Notes: generated from the sequence alone by a model not told the origin. Positions 8,193 to 17,087 are shown, numbered from the stretch's first letter. The stretch: 64,000 nucleotides of DNA from Catenuloplanes niger (GCF_031458255.1 NZ_JAVDYC010000001.1:4535001-4599000), one strand, 5' to 3'. Numbers and translations are program-made.

Positions 8193-9254
8193 TCAGAGAA
8201 TCGTGTTGAGGGTGTCGACCAGGTGGTCGACGCGGGTGAAGTCGGCGAGGTGGTGGGTGACGTAGGCGAAGGAGTAGTCGCGTGCCGGGTCGGTGAAGGC
8301 GCAGCTGCCGCCGATGCCGCCCATGCCCCAGCTGCCGTCCGGTTCCAGTTGCATGCCGAGCGTCCAGGTGACGTCGCGGTTCAGGACCACGTCGTGGCCG
8401 CGGTAGGAGGCGGACGTCAGCTCGGTCATCAGGTTCGCCGGCAGGATGGCCGGGAGCAGGGAGTAGAGGCGGGCCAGTGCGGTCGCGGTGCTGTGCAGGT
8501 TGACGGCGGGGATCTCCGTCGTGCGCCACAGCGGGCCGTTGATGACGGACGCGGAGGTCGCGCCGGCGGGGGAGGAGAGGGCCCGGTGCTTCCAGCTGCC
8601 GGGCTCGCCCAGCGGGTCGGCGGGCCACGCCGGGACCAGGTCGGCGCACCGCGCGATCTGGGCCGGTGACAGGCCGAAGGCGAGATCCAGGTCCCACGGT
8701 ACGGCGATCTCGTCCCGCAGGAAGGCGCCGAGCGTGCGGCCGTCGACGCGGCGGACCAGTTCGCCGAGCGGGTGGCCGTAGGTGAGCGCGAACTCGCCGG
8801 CCACCGTTCCCGGCTCCCAGGCGGGCGGTGCGGTCGCCAGCGATGAGGTGAGCAGGTCCCAGTCGGCGAACGCGGTGGCGGGCAGGCCGGGCGGGAACGC
8901 GACCAGACCGGCCGTGTGGTCGAGCAGTTGGCGGACGGTGACCGCGGGCGTGCGGCACTCGGGCCAGTGCCGGGTGACCGGGTCGTCCAGGCCGAGCCGG
9001 CCGCGCGCGACCAGCAGCAGCACGCACAGCGCGGCCACCGGCTTGCCGACCGAGTAGACCCCGGTGAGGGTGTCCGGCGTCCACGGCACCGTCAAGGAAC
9101 GGTCCCGCCAGCCGCCGTGCAGCTCGGCCACGACGGAACCGTCGTGGATGACGGTCAGCGCGGCGCCGGTTTCCGCGCCGGAGGCGAGCAGTGCGGAGAA
9201 GGCGCTGCGCAGCGGCTCGAAGCCGGGCGACACCTGGCCGTGCAACGGGATCAC
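8193..9254 (-). CDS. Beta-lactamase-family serine hydrolase (EstB-like)
   Basis: About 353 residues from the GTG at 9254. The SxxK motif is SVGK (Ser68, Lys71), followed by LLDHTAGL and FALTYGHPLGELV (Tyr motif). The C-terminal GMGGIGG takes the place of the HGG/KTG triad. The fold is that of class C beta-lactamases and EstB esterases. No signal peptide is seen, so it is probably a cytoplasmic esterase or amidase of unknown substrate. The start is uncertain: ATGs at 9295 and 9308 would run into the divergent oxidoreductase start. The GTG is chosen because family members begin near the HGQVSPGFEPL segment. Confidence 0.85.
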   Translation of the reverse strand: MIPLHGQVSPGFEPLRSAFSALLASGAETGAALTVIHDGSVVAELHGGWRDRSLTVPWTPDTLTGVYSVGKPVAALCVLLLVARGRLGLDDPVTRHWPECRTPAVTVRQLLDHTAGLVAFPPGLPATAFADWDLLTSSLATAPPAWEPGTVAGEFALTYGHPLGELVRRVDGRTLGAFLRDEIAVPWDLDLAFGLSPAQIARCADLVPAWPADPLGEPGSWKHRALSSPAGATSASVINGPLWRTTEIPAVNLHSTATALARLYSLLPAILPANLMTELTSASYRGHDVVLNRDVTWTLGMQLEPDGSWGMGGIGGSCAFTDPARDYSFAYVTHHLADFTRVDHLVDTLNTIL

Positions 9255-9306
9255 GGTGGGAGACGCTACAAGACGGCGGACGATCACGGGTGGCATGCTG
9301 GCGGGC

Positions 9307-10671
9307 ATGGGTCAGCCGGAGCAGGTCGATGTGGTCGTTGTCGGGCTCGGTGTGGGCGGTGAGGAGGCGGGCGGCCGGCTGGCCGCGGCCGGTCTCAGCG
9401 TGGTGGGTATCGAGAGCCGGCTGGTGGGCGGCGAGTGCCCGTACTACGGGTGCATCCCGACGAAGATGATGATCCGGGCGGGCAACGCGCTGGTGGAGGC
9501 GCGCCGGGTGGCGCAGCTGGCGGGGCGGTCGACGGTGACGGCGGACTGGGCGCCGGTGGCGAAGCGGATCCGCGAGGAGGCGACCGACACCTGGAACGAC
9601 AAGGTGGCGGTGGACCGGTTCACCGCTAAGGGCGGTCGGTTCGAGCGCGGCACGGCGCAGATCGTCGGGCCGAACCGGGTGCGGGTCGGCACCACCGAGT
9701 TCGTGGCGCAGCGTGGCATCGTGGTCGCGACCGGGACGGTGCCGGTGGTGCCGCCGATCGACGGGCTGGCCGGCACCCCGTTCTGGACGAACCGGGACGC
9801 GGTCGAGGTGGAGCAGCTGCCGTCGTCGCTGGTGATCCTGGGTGGCGGTGCGATCGGGGTCGAGTTCGCCCAGGTGTTCGCGCGCTTCGGCGTGCAGGTG
9901 ACCCTGGTGGAGGGCGCGGACCGGGTGCTGGCCGCCGAGGAGCCGGAGGCCTCGGAGGTGGTGGCGACGGCCCTGCGGGCCGACAACGTCCAGATCCACA
10001 CGGGGGTACGGGCCGAGCGTGTCCGGCACGACGGGGCGCGTTTCGTGGTGGGCCTGTCCGACGGTTCCGAGGTGTCCGCGGTGAAGTTGCTGGTGGCGCT
10101 GGGCCGCCGGGCGGAGCTGGGCGACCTGGGCCTGGACGAGGCGGGCGTGGACGCGTCCGGCCGGTTCATCGAGGTCGACGACCGGCTGCGCGCGGGGGAG
10201 AACGTGTGGGCGATCGGCGACGTGACCGGCAAGGGCGGGTTCACGCACATGGCGATGTACCAGGCGGACATCGTGGTGCGGGACATCCTGGGCCAGGGCG
10301 GGCCGGGCGCGGACTACCGGGCGCTGCCGCGGGTGACGTTCACGGACCCGGAGGTCGGCGCGGTCGGGTTGACCGAGCACCAGGCGCGGGAGCGGGGGCT
10401 GACCGTGCGGGTCGGCGTGACGGACGTGTCCGCGTCGTCGCGCGGCTTCATCCACGGGCCGGGCAACGCCGGCGTGATCAAGGTGGTCGAGGACGTGGAC
10501 CGGGGTGTGCTGGTCGGTGCGACGTCCGCGGGCGTGACCGGCGGTGAGGTGCTGAGCGGCCTGGCGGTGGCGGTGCACGGTGAGGTGCCGGTCGCGACGC
10601 TGCGCAGCATGATCTACGCGTACCCGACGTTCCACCGGGCGATCCACGAGGCCGTCAAAGCGCTTGACTGA
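9307..10671 (+). CDS. FAD-dependent pyridine nucleotide-disulfide oxidoreductase
   Basis: 454 residues. N-terminal FAD site VVVGLGVGGEEAG, redox-active disulfide ECPYYGCIPTK (C-x4-C, about residues 40-45), NAD(P)H site LGGGAIGVEFAQ near 180, second FAD block VWAIGDVTGKGGFTH near 300, then the dimerisation domain. This places it in the dihydrolipoamide dehydrogenase / mercuric reductase / soluble transhydrogenase group. The C-terminal motif is YPTFHRAI rather than the HPT of lipoamide dehydrogenases, and there is no MerA-type terminal cysteine pair, so the substrate is undecided. No dehydrogenase-complex genes lie nearby. Divergent from the serine hydrolase. Confidence 0.85.
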   Translation: MGQPEQVDVVVVGLGVGGEEAGGRLAAAGLSVVGIESRLVGGECPYYGCIPTKMMIRAGNALVEARRVAQLAGRSTVTADWAPVAKRIREEATDTWNDKVAVDRFTAKGGRFERGTAQIVGPNRVRVGTTEFVAQRGIVVATGTVPVVPPIDGLAGTPFWTNRDAVEVEQLPSSLVILGGGAIGVEFAQVFARFGVQVTLVEGADRVLAAEEPEASEVVATALRADNVQIHTGVRAERVRHDGARFVVGLSDGSEVSAVKLLVALGRRAELGDLGLDEAGVDASGRFIEVDDRLRAGENVWAIGDVTGKGGFTHMAMYQADIVVRDILGQGGPGADYRALPRVTFTDPEVGAVGLTEHQARERGLTVRVGVTDVSASSRGFIHGPGNAGVIKVVEDVDRGVLVGATSAGVTGGEVLSGLAVAVHGEVPVATLRSMIYAYPTFHRAIHEAVKALD

Positions 10672-10720
10672 TTTTGCGGTGTGCTGACGCCGGCTTTCCG
10701 ATAGACGTCACATCTCGGTT

Positions 10721-10732
10721 CAGTTCTTGCAA
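10721..10732 (+). promoter_or_regulatory. Candidate LacI-family operator upstream of the repressor
   Basis: CAGTTCTTGCAA contains the palindrome TTGCAA. Its first ten bases recur exactly upstream of the sugar-binding protein gene (11856-11865). Shared placement before the repressor and its presumed target suggests autoregulation. Inference only. Confidence 0.45.
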
Positions 10733-10746
10733 CGCGCGGACGTACG

Positions 10747-11763
10747 ATGACGCGCGTGACGAGACGACTGACCGAGGTGGCGAAGAAGGCCGGCGTCAGC
10801 GAGGCCACCGTCAGCCGGGTGCTGAACGGGCGGGAGGGCGTGTCCGAGGCGACCCGCACCGCGGTGCTGACCGCGCTGGACGTGCTCGGCTACGAGCGGC
10901 CGACGAAGCTGCGCGGCGAGCGCGCCCGGCTGGTCGGCCTGGTCCTGCCGGAGCTGCAGAACCCGATATTCCCGGCGCTGGCCGAGGCGGTGACCGGCGC
11001 GCTGGTGCAGCGCGGCTTCTCGCCGGTGCTCTGCGCGCGCACGATCGGTGGCGTCTCCGAGGTCGAGTTCCTGGACATGCTGCTGGAGCACCAGGTCTCC
11101 GGCATCATCTTCGCTGGCGGCAACTACGCGATGGCGGACGCGTCGCACGAGCACTACAAGAAGCTGACCGACCGTGGGCTGCCGGCGGTGCTGGTCAACG
11201 CGGGGGTGGACGGGCTGGGCTTCCCGCTGGTCTCCACGGACGACGCGGAGGCGGTCGAGCAGGGGTTCGCGCATCTGGTCTCGCTCGGGCACACCCGGAT
11301 CGGCGCGCTGCTCGGGCCGGCCGACCACGTGCCGTCGCGGCGGAAGCTGGCCGCGGCCGAGTCCGCGATCGAGGCGCACCGGGGCCGGATCCGGCTGGAC
11401 GTGGAGCGGTCCGGGTTCTCCACCGAGGGCGGGCGGGCCGCCGCGGCGAAGCTGGTCAAGCGGGGTGTCACCGGCATCCTGTGCGCCAGCGACGTGCTGG
11501 CGCTGGGCGCGGTCCGGGCGGTGCGCCGGCTGGGGCTGCGGGTGCCGCAGGACGTGTCCGTGGTCGGGTTCGACGACTCCGCGCTGATGAACAGCGTGGA
11601 TCCGCCGCTGACCACGGTCCGCCAGCCGATCGAGGCGATGGGACAGTCCGCGGTGGAGCTGCTGGTGCAGCAGATCGACGGCGTGGAGATCCCGGCGGAC
11701 GAGCTGCTCTTCGAGCCGGAGCTGGTGGTACGGAGCTCGACCGCGCCGGCACCCAGGGACTGA
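10747..11763 (+). CDS. LacI-family transcriptional repressor of the sugar operon
   Basis: 338 residues. The N-terminal helix-turn-helix and hinge helix (residues 6-60: LTEVAKKAGVSEATVSRVLNG) are typical LacI. The rest is a periplasmic-binding-like sensor (LVGLVLPELQNPIFPALAEAV, VVGFDDSALMNSVDPPLTTV). It lies directly upstream of a maltose-type ABC importer and a GH13 alpha-glucosidase, so it is the probable repressor of that operon, responding to an alpha-glucoside or a breakdown product. A perfect palindromic terminator separates it from the structural genes. A GTG at 10756 is an alternative start that would still keep the helix-turn-helix. Confidence 0.9.
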   Translation: MTRVTRRLTEVAKKAGVSEATVSRVLNGREGVSEATRTAVLTALDVLGYERPTKLRGERARLVGLVLPELQNPIFPALAEAVTGALVQRGFSPVLCARTIGGVSEVEFLDMLLEHQVSGIIFAGGNYAMADASHEHYKKLTDRGLPAVLVNAGVDGLGFPLVSTDDAEAVEQGFAHLVSLGHTRIGALLGPADHVPSRRKLAAAESAIEAHRGRIRLDVERSGFSTEGGRAAAAKLVKRGVTGILCASDVLALGAVRAVRRLGLRVPQDVSVVGFDDSALMNSVDPPLTTVRQPIEAMGQSAVELLVQQIDGVEIPADELLFEPELVVRSSTAPAPRD

Positions 11764-11777
11764 CCACAGAGCACCCG

Positions 11778-11811
11778 AACGGCCCACGGTCCGCGGACCG
11801 TGGGCCGTTTT
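11778..11811 (+). terminator. Terminator after the LacI gene
   Basis: A perfect 16-bp palindrome (AACGGCCCACGGTCCG and its complement, 11778-11809) followed by two further T's. It sits 15 bases after the LacI stop codon and isolates the repressor from the transport operon. Confidence 0.85.
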
Positions 11812-11855
11812 GCGCGTCCCGAACCCGTACCGTCGGAAATTTTCTTGATGTTGTG

Positions 11856-11890
11856 CAGTTCTTGCGGTCACCGGTTGGTGTTTGTATCGT
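11856..11890 (+). promoter_or_regulatory. Promoter and overlapping candidate operator of the sugar ABC operon
   Basis: A sigma-70-type pair: TTGCGG at 11862-11867 and TATCGT at 11885-11890, with a 17-base spacer. A TG sits just before the -10. The candidate operator CAGTTCTTGC (11856-11865), shared with the LacI upstream region, overlaps the -35. Repressor binding there would block polymerase. Confidence 0.55.
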
Positions 11891-11951
11891 CATCGACACG
11901 AAACACGGCGTGACTACGACCGAATTTCACCCCAGAAAGGGGTCCGTTCCC

Positions 11952-13307
11952 ATGGGCACACATCGGATGCGGACGACTCTCGGGCTCCTGCTGGCCGTCG
12001 GACTCGGATTCGGGACCGCCGCGTGCGGTGCCGGCGACGACGACACCGAGGAGGGCGGCAAGGTCACCCTGGTGATCAACGGCCTGCCGCCGGCCACCGA
12101 GGCCGCCACCCACCAGCGCTTCCTCGACAACGTGGCCGAGTTCGAGAGGCTCAACCCGGACATCGACCTCGATCCCCGCGAGGGGAAGATGGACCCGCAG
12201 ACGTTCGCCGCGAAGCTCGCCGGCGGCCAGCTCGAGGACGTCTTCTACGTCTACTTCACCGACCCGGCCAACCTGATCGCCAAGCGGCAGGTGGCGGACA
12301 TCAGCGAGTACCTGGGCGACTTCCCGGTCACCTCGCAGATCAAGCCGGAGGTGCTGCGCGTCTTCCAGGACGACAAGGGCGGCACGTTCGGCCTGCCGTA
12401 CAAGAACTACTCGATGGGCCTGCTCTACAACCGCGAGCTGTTCGGCAAGGCCGGGCTCGACCCGGAGAACCCGCCGCGGACCTGGGCCGAGGTGCGCGAG
12501 GCGGCGAAGAGGATCGCCGCGCTCGGGGACGGGCACGTGGGCTACGGCGACTACTCGAAGAGCAACACCGGCGGCTGGCACTTCACCACCGAGATCTACT
12601 CGCTCGGCGGCGAGGTCGCGGTCGACGACGGCGGCACGTGGAAGGCCGCGTTCAACGGGCCGCAGGGCAAGCAGGTCCTCCAGCAGCTGAAGGACATGCG
12701 CTGGACGGACAACTCGATGGGCGAGCGGCAGCTGCTGGAGTGGGCGGACCTGCTGCAGATGATGGGCTCCGGCAAGCTCGGCATGTACGTGGCGACCGCG
12801 GACAACATCCCGACGATCGTCAACCAGTACAAGGGCAGGTACGAGACGTACGGGCTCGGCCCGATCCCGGGTGGCGCCGGCACGCTCGGCGGCGGCGAGG
12901 GCTACATGTTCAACGCGAAGGCCTCGCCCGCGAAGATCCGGGCCGGGCTGAAGTGGCTGACGTTCTGGTTCACCAGCGCGGAACGGTTCGAGGCGGAGAA
13001 CAAGTGGGCCGCCGAGAACAAGAACCCGGTCGGGCTGCCCGAGCCGGCGATCTTCACCGGTGCGGCCGCGCAGCTCCAGGAGACCGCGGACGCGAAGTAC
13101 GCGAACGTGCCGCAGCAGAACTACGCGCCGTTCAAGGCCGCGATGCCGAGCATCCCGGTGAAGCTGGAGCCACCGAACGCGCAGCAGATCTACGCGGTGC
13201 TGGACGTGGCGATGCAGAAGGTGCTCACCGACCGCAACGCGAACGTCGACCAGCTCCTCGCGGACGCGGAGACGCAGGTCAACCAGATCCTGGCGTCGGT
13301 CGGGTAG
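11952..13307 (+). CDS. Sugar ABC transporter substrate-binding lipoprotein
   Basis: 451 residues. The lipoprotein signal ends in the lipobox GTAAC (Cys25). The mature part is an extracellular solute-binding protein family 1 fold (VTLVINGLPPATEAATHQRF, LPYKNYSMGLLYNRELF, TWAEVREAAKRI). Family 1 members capture maltose, maltodextrin or other oligosaccharides. Neighbours, two permeases and an alpha-glucosidase, point to an alpha-glucoside. An AAGGGG site stands ahead of the ATG. First gene of a four-gene operon under the LacI repressor. A strong hairpin after its stop codon probably makes it more abundant than the permeases. Confidence 0.9.
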   Translation: MGTHRMRTTLGLLLAVGLGFGTAACGAGDDDTEEGGKVTLVINGLPPATEAATHQRFLDNVAEFERLNPDIDLDPREGKMDPQTFAAKLAGGQLEDVFYVYFTDPANLIAKRQVADISEYLGDFPVTSQIKPEVLRVFQDDKGGTFGLPYKNYSMGLLYNRELFGKAGLDPENPPRTWAEVREAAKRIAALGDGHVGYGDYSKSNTGGWHFTTEIYSLGGEVAVDDGGTWKAAFNGPQGKQVLQQLKDMRWTDNSMGERQLLEWADLLQMMGSGKLGMYVATADNIPTIVNQYKGRYETYGLGPIPGGAGTLGGGEGYMFNAKASPAKIRAGLKWLTFWFTSAERFEAENKWAAENKNPVGLPEPAIFTGAAAQLQETADAKYANVPQQNYAPFKAAMPSIPVKLEPPNAQQIYAVLDVAMQKVLTDRNANVDQLLADAETQVNQILASVG

Positions 13308-13311
13308 CGAC

Positions 13312-13342
13312 GGTGGGGCCGCTGACCACCGGCGGCCCCACC
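13312..13342 (+). promoter_or_regulatory. Intercistronic hairpin between binding protein and permeases
   Basis: GGTGGGGCCGC and its exact complement form an 11-bp stem with a 9-base loop, 4 bases after the stop codon. No T-tract follows. In binding-protein operons such hairpins usually stabilise the upstream message or attenuate the permease genes; that role is inferred here. Confidence 0.6.
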
Positions 13343-13421
13343 CGCCGTCGCACCCGTCAGGAACGCCGTCCCGCCTCCTTCGGCGTACCGCTGAACGGCT
13401 TATGAGAGAAGGGTGAGCACG

Positions 13422-14369
13422 ATGGCGGTCCTGTCGGCCGCGGCACCGGGGGAGACGCGGACGCCGCCCGAAGTTCCGAAACGACCGCGAAGCGGGCGGT
13501 TGCGCCGGGTCGTCGGCGACAATCTGCTGGCCTACGCGTTCATGGCCGGCGGACTCGCGTGCTTCGCGCTGTTCTCCTGGTACCCCCTGGTCCGCGGCAT
13601 CGTCCTGAGTTTCCAGCAGGACAACTTCGTTACCGATCCCTACTGGGTCGGCACCGAGAACTACGCCGCGCTGTTCGAGGACCCGCTGTTCTGGACCGCG
13701 TGGCGGAACACGCTCGTCTTCACCGGGTTCGCGCTCGTGTTCGGCTACCTGGTGCCGCTGTTCCTGGCGATCCTGCTGAACGAGCTGCGCCACCTGAAAG
13801 GCTTCTTCCGGGTCGCGGTCTACCTGCCGGTGATGCTGCCGCCGATCGTGGTCGTGCTGCTCTGGCGCTACTTCTACGACCCGGGGAACGGGCTCTTCAA
13901 CACCGTGCTCGACGCGGTCGGGCTACCCACGTCGCAGTGGACGCAGTCACCGAGTACGGCACTGTTCTCCCTGGTCCTGGTGTCGACGTGGGCGAACCTG
14001 GGCGGCGCCACGCTGATGTATCTCGCGGGCCTGCAGAGCATTCCGGGCGAGCTGTACGAGGCGGCGGAACTGGACGGCGCGTCGGTCTGGCAACGGCTCC
14101 GGCACGTCACGATCCCGCAGTTGCGGTTCCTGATGCTGGTGCTCTTGCTGTTGCAGGTCATCGCGACCGTGCAGGTATTCATCGAGCCCTATCAGCTGAC
14201 CGGCACCACGAATCCGGACACCATCACGGTGATGGTGCTGATCTACCGGTACGCGTTCACGGTGAACAACGACTTCGGCCTGGCCGCCGCGATGAGCGTG
14301 ACGCTCTTCGTGGTGCTGGCCGTGTTCTCCGCCGTCTATCTGCGGCTCACCCGCGGCCAGGAGTCCTGA
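13422..14369 (+). CDS. Sugar ABC transporter permease, MalF type
   Basis: 315 residues with six predicted membrane segments (AYAFMAGGLACFALFSWYP first). The ATPase-contacting EAA loop is visible as ELYEAAELDGASVWQRLRHV near residue 210. One half of the membrane channel; the partner is the next gene. The ATG at 13422 is preferred because GAGAAGG lies 8 bases upstream; a GTG at 13413 falls too close to that site. Stop and next start overlap (TGATG), which indicates translational coupling. Confidence 0.9.
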   Translation: MAVLSAAAPGETRTPPEVPKRPRSGRLRRVVGDNLLAYAFMAGGLACFALFSWYPLVRGIVLSFQQDNFVTDPYWVGTENYAALFEDPLFWTAWRNTLVFTGFALVFGYLVPLFLAILLNELRHLKGFFRVAVYLPVMLPPIVVVLLWRYFYDPGNGLFNTVLDAVGLPTSQWTQSPSTALFSLVLVSTWANLGGATLMYLAGLQSIPGELYEAAELDGASVWQRLRHVTIPQLRFLMLVLLLLQVIATVQVFIEPYQLTGTTNPDTITVMVLIYRYAFTVNNDFGLAAAMSVTLFVVLAVFSAVYLRLTRGQES

Positions 14370-15238
14370 TGCGCACGCTCGTCTCGGAGACGGAGATCCG
14401 CCGGCACCGCGCGCTCTATGTCACGGTGCTCGGCACGGTGACGATCGCGTTCACGCTCGCATTTCTCTTCCCGGTCTACTGGATGGTGACCGGCGCGCTG
14501 AAATCGCCGGTCGAGCTGGCCCAGCCGATTCCCACGCTGATTCCGGAGAGCTTCCACCCGTCGGCCTACGCGGACGCGTGGAACCGGATGGACATCGCCC
14601 GCTACTTCGGCAACACCGTGTTCTACGCGTTCGGCGGCTGGCTGTTCATCCTGGTCCTGGACGTGGCGGTGGCCTACGCGCTGTCCAAGCTGCGGCCGAT
14701 CCTCGGTGGGCTGATCCTCGGCGGCATGCTGGCCAGCCTGATGCTGCCCGCGTCCGCGCTGCTCATCCCGGCCTACCTGACCGTCACGGACGTGCCGCTG
14801 CTCGGCGTGAACCTGCTGAACACGCCGTGGGCGCTGTGGCTGCCCGCGGTGGCGAACGCGTTCAACATCTACGTGCTGAAGCGGTTCTTCGACCAGATCC
14901 CGGACGATCTGCTGGACGCGGCCGCGATCGACGGCGCGGGCCGGCTACGGGTGCTGTGGTCGGTGGTGCTGCCGCTGTCCCGGCCGGTGCTCGGCGTGGT
15001 CTCGATCTTCGCGATCATCGGCATCTGGAAGGACTTCCTCTGGCCGTTGCTGGTGCTGTCGGAGCCGGCCGCGCAGACGCTCAGCGTGGCGCTGTCCCGG
15101 CTGTCGCTGACCAGCCAGGTGCCGCTGAACATGATGCTCGCGGGCCTGGTGATCGCCAGCATCCCGATGATCGTCATCTTCCTGATCTTCCAGCGCAGCA
15201 TCATCGGGGGCCTCTCGGCCGGCGCAATGAAGGGTTGA
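14369..15238 (+). CDS. Sugar ABC transporter permease, MalG type
   Basis: 289 residues and six membrane segments. The EAA loop reads DLLDAAAIDGAGRLRVLWS near residue 180, followed by VLPLSRP. It forms the channel with the preceding permease. No ATP-binding subunit gene follows, so energy must come from an ATPase encoded elsewhere. In Streptomyces and relatives a shared ATPase, MsiK, serves many such importers. Overlaps the upstream gene by one base and is followed after 3 bases by the glucosidase. Confidence 0.9.
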   Translation: MRTLVSETEIRRHRALYVTVLGTVTIAFTLAFLFPVYWMVTGALKSPVELAQPIPTLIPESFHPSAYADAWNRMDIARYFGNTVFYAFGGWLFILVLDVAVAYALSKLRPILGGLILGGMLASLMLPASALLIPAYLTVTDVPLLGVNLLNTPWALWLPAVANAFNIYVLKRFFDQIPDDLLDAAAIDGAGRLRVLWSVVLPLSRPVLGVVSIFAIIGIWKDFLWPLLVLSEPAAQTLSVALSRLSLTSQVPLNMMLAGLVIASIPMIVIFLIFQRSIIGGLSAGAMKG

Positions 15239-15241
15239 AAC

Positions 15242-16786
15242 GTGAGTGCATGGTGGCGTGACGCGGTGATCTACCAGGTCTACCCGCGGAGCTTCGCGGA
15301 CGGCAACGGGGACGGGATCGGTGATCTGGCGGGCGTGCGCGCGCACCTGGACCACCTGGTCGACCTGGGGGTGGACGCGATCTGGTTCAGCCCCTGGTAC
15401 CCGTCGCCGCAGGCGGACGCCGGGTACGACGTGGCCGACTACCGCGACATCGAGCCGATCTTCGGCACGCTGGCGGAGGCGGAGTCGCTGATCCGTGCGG
15501 CGCACTCCGTCGGATTGAAGATCATCATCGACATCGTGCCGAACCACGTGTCGGCCGCGCATCCGTGGTTCCAGGCCGCGCTGGCCTCCCCGGACGCGCC
15601 GGAGCGGGAGCTGTTCTGGTTCCGGCCGGGGCCCGAGCGCCCGACCGACTGGGAGGGCGAGTTCGGCGGCCCGGCCTGGACGCGGACCCCGGACGGCGCC
15701 TGGTACCTGCACCTCTTCGACAAGGCACAGCCGGACCTCAACTGGAACCATCCGCGGGTACGGGAGGAGCACCTCGACATCCTGCGCTTCTGGCTGGACC
15801 GCGGGGTGGACGGCTTCCGGGTCGACTCGGCCGCGTTGCTGGTCAAGGACCCGGCGCTGCCACCGGTCGTCGACGGCCGGCCGCATCCCTTCCACGACCT
15901 CGACGACGTGCACGAGATCTACCGTTCGTGGCGGCGGCTGATCGACTCGTACGGCGGGGACCGGACGCTGATCGGCGAGGTGTGGCTGCCAGACCCGGAG
16001 CGGTTCGCCCGCTACCTGCGGCCGGACGAGATGCACTCCGCGTTCAACCTCGAGTTCCTCTGCAGCCCGTGGGACGCCGGCCGGCTGCGGGAGGTCATCG
16101 ACGAGACGATCCGCGTGCACGAGCCGCTCGGCGCGGTCGCCACCTGGGTGCTCTCCAACCACGACGTGACCCGGCCGGTGACCCGCTACGGGCGCGCCGA
16201 GACCGGGTTCAGCTTCGCGGCCAAGCGCGAGGGCATCCCCACCGACCTGCGCCTCGGCACGGTCCGGGCACGCGCGGCCGCGCTGCTCAGCCTGGCGCTG
16301 CCCGGCGCCGCCTACGTCTACCAGGGCGAGGAACTCGGGCTGGAGGAGGTCGAGGACATCCCGCCGGCGCTGCGACAGGACCCGATGTGGCACCGGTCCG
16401 GCCATCGCGACCCCGGCCGGGACGGGTGCCGGGTGCCGCTGCCCTGGTCGGGGGAGGAGCCGCCGTTCGGGTTCGGCACCGGGACACCGTGGCTGCCGCA
16501 GCCGCGCGCGTGGAAGGACCGGACCGTGGCGGTGCAGCGCGCGGACCCGGCATCGATGCTGTCGCTCTACCGAGCCGCGCTGCGGCTGCGCCGTACCGTT
16601 CCTGCGGTCGCTCTCACGTGGCTGGACTCCGTACCCGGGGTGCTGGCCTTCCGTCGCGGAGCGTTCGCCTGCGTGGCGAACCTGTCGACGGCGCCGGTGC
16701 CGTTCGACGGGGACGTGCTGCTGGCCAGCGGGCCGCTGGAGGACGGGCTGCTGCCGCCGGACACCACGGTCTGGCTCGCTCTTTAG
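15242..16786 (+). CDS. GH13 alpha-glucosidase (oligo-1,6-/maltase type)
   Basis: 514 residues from a GTG start. GH13 regions are clear: DIVPNHVS, GFRVDSA with nucleophile Asp195, LIGEVW with acid/base Glu246, and SNHDVTR with Asp308. The N-terminus WWRDAVIYQVYPRSFADGNG is typical of alpha-glucosidases acting on short oligosaccharides. No signal peptide, so it works in the cytoplasm on sugar brought in by the linked importer, releasing glucose. It ends at the operon terminator (16792-16826). Exact linkage preference (1,4 or 1,6) cannot be read from sequence alone. Confidence 0.92.
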   Translation: MSAWWRDAVIYQVYPRSFADGNGDGIGDLAGVRAHLDHLVDLGVDAIWFSPWYPSPQADAGYDVADYRDIEPIFGTLAEAESLIRAAHSVGLKIIIDIVPNHVSAAHPWFQAALASPDAPERELFWFRPGPERPTDWEGEFGGPAWTRTPDGAWYLHLFDKAQPDLNWNHPRVREEHLDILRFWLDRGVDGFRVDSAALLVKDPALPPVVDGRPHPFHDLDDVHEIYRSWRRLIDSYGGDRTLIGEVWLPDPERFARYLRPDEMHSAFNLEFLCSPWDAGRLREVIDETIRVHEPLGAVATWVLSNHDVTRPVTRYGRAETGFSFAAKREGIPTDLRLGTVRARAAALLSLALPGAAYVYQGEELGLEEVEDIPPALRQDPMWHRSGHRDPGRDGCRVPLPWSGEEPPFGFGTGTPWLPQPRAWKDRTVAVQRADPASMLSLYRAALRLRRTVPAVALTWLDSVPGVLAFRRGAFACVANLSTAPVPFDGDVLLASGPLEDGLLPPDTTVWLAL

Positions 16787-16791
16787 GGGTG

Positions 16792-16826
16792 CGGGCCGCG
16801 TCGCTACCCGGCGCGCGGCCCGTTTT
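16792..16826 (+). terminator. Terminator of the sugar operon
   Basis: CGGGCCGCG pairs with CGCGGCCCG (9-bp stem, 13-base loop), followed by TTTT at 16823-16826, six bases beyond the glucosidase stop. Confidence 0.85.
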
Positions 16827-16845
16827 GGATCTAGGCTCGGCCGAC

Positions 16846-17067
16846 ATGACGACCGACGTTGTGCTGGACGAGCCCACCGAGATCTACACCGCCTACTTCC
16901 ACACCGTGCAGGAGCTCACCGAGGCGCTGACCGCCGCGGACACGCTCGGGCTCGGCGTGCGGGTGGAGTCGTACACGGTGACGCCCGAGGACGACCCCGA
17001 CGCACAGACGACCGAGTTCAAGTTCACCCTGCTGGCGGAACAGCCGGTGCACTCCGAAGAGGCCTGA
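16846..17067 (+). CDS. Small acidic protein of unknown function
   Basis: 73 residues from ATG; no family recognised. It is strongly acidic with no cysteines or membrane segment. It reads as a compact alpha/beta protein: TEIYTAYFHTVQELTEAL helix, VRVESYTVTPEDD strand, TEFKFTLLAEQP strand. Codon use fits its neighbours. It lies 20 bases before the VOC protein gene on the same strand, so the two may be co-transcribed. Confidence 0.65.
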   Translation: MTTDVVLDEPTEIYTAYFHTVQELTEALTAADTLGLGVRVESYTVTPEDDPDAQTTEFKFTLLAEQPVHSEEA

Positions 17068-17087
17068 TCCTCCCTACGATCCTGGGT

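Noticed and set aside
8137-10647. A long minus-strand open frame over the serine hydrolase and oxidoreductase
   Set aside because: Composition is typical of a shadow frame (Arg, His, Pro), and both strands are already explained by recognised enzymes.
9307-10671. Mercuric reductase
   Set aside because: The disulfide motif fits the broad family, but there is no MerA-type C-terminal cysteine pair and no mer genes nearby.
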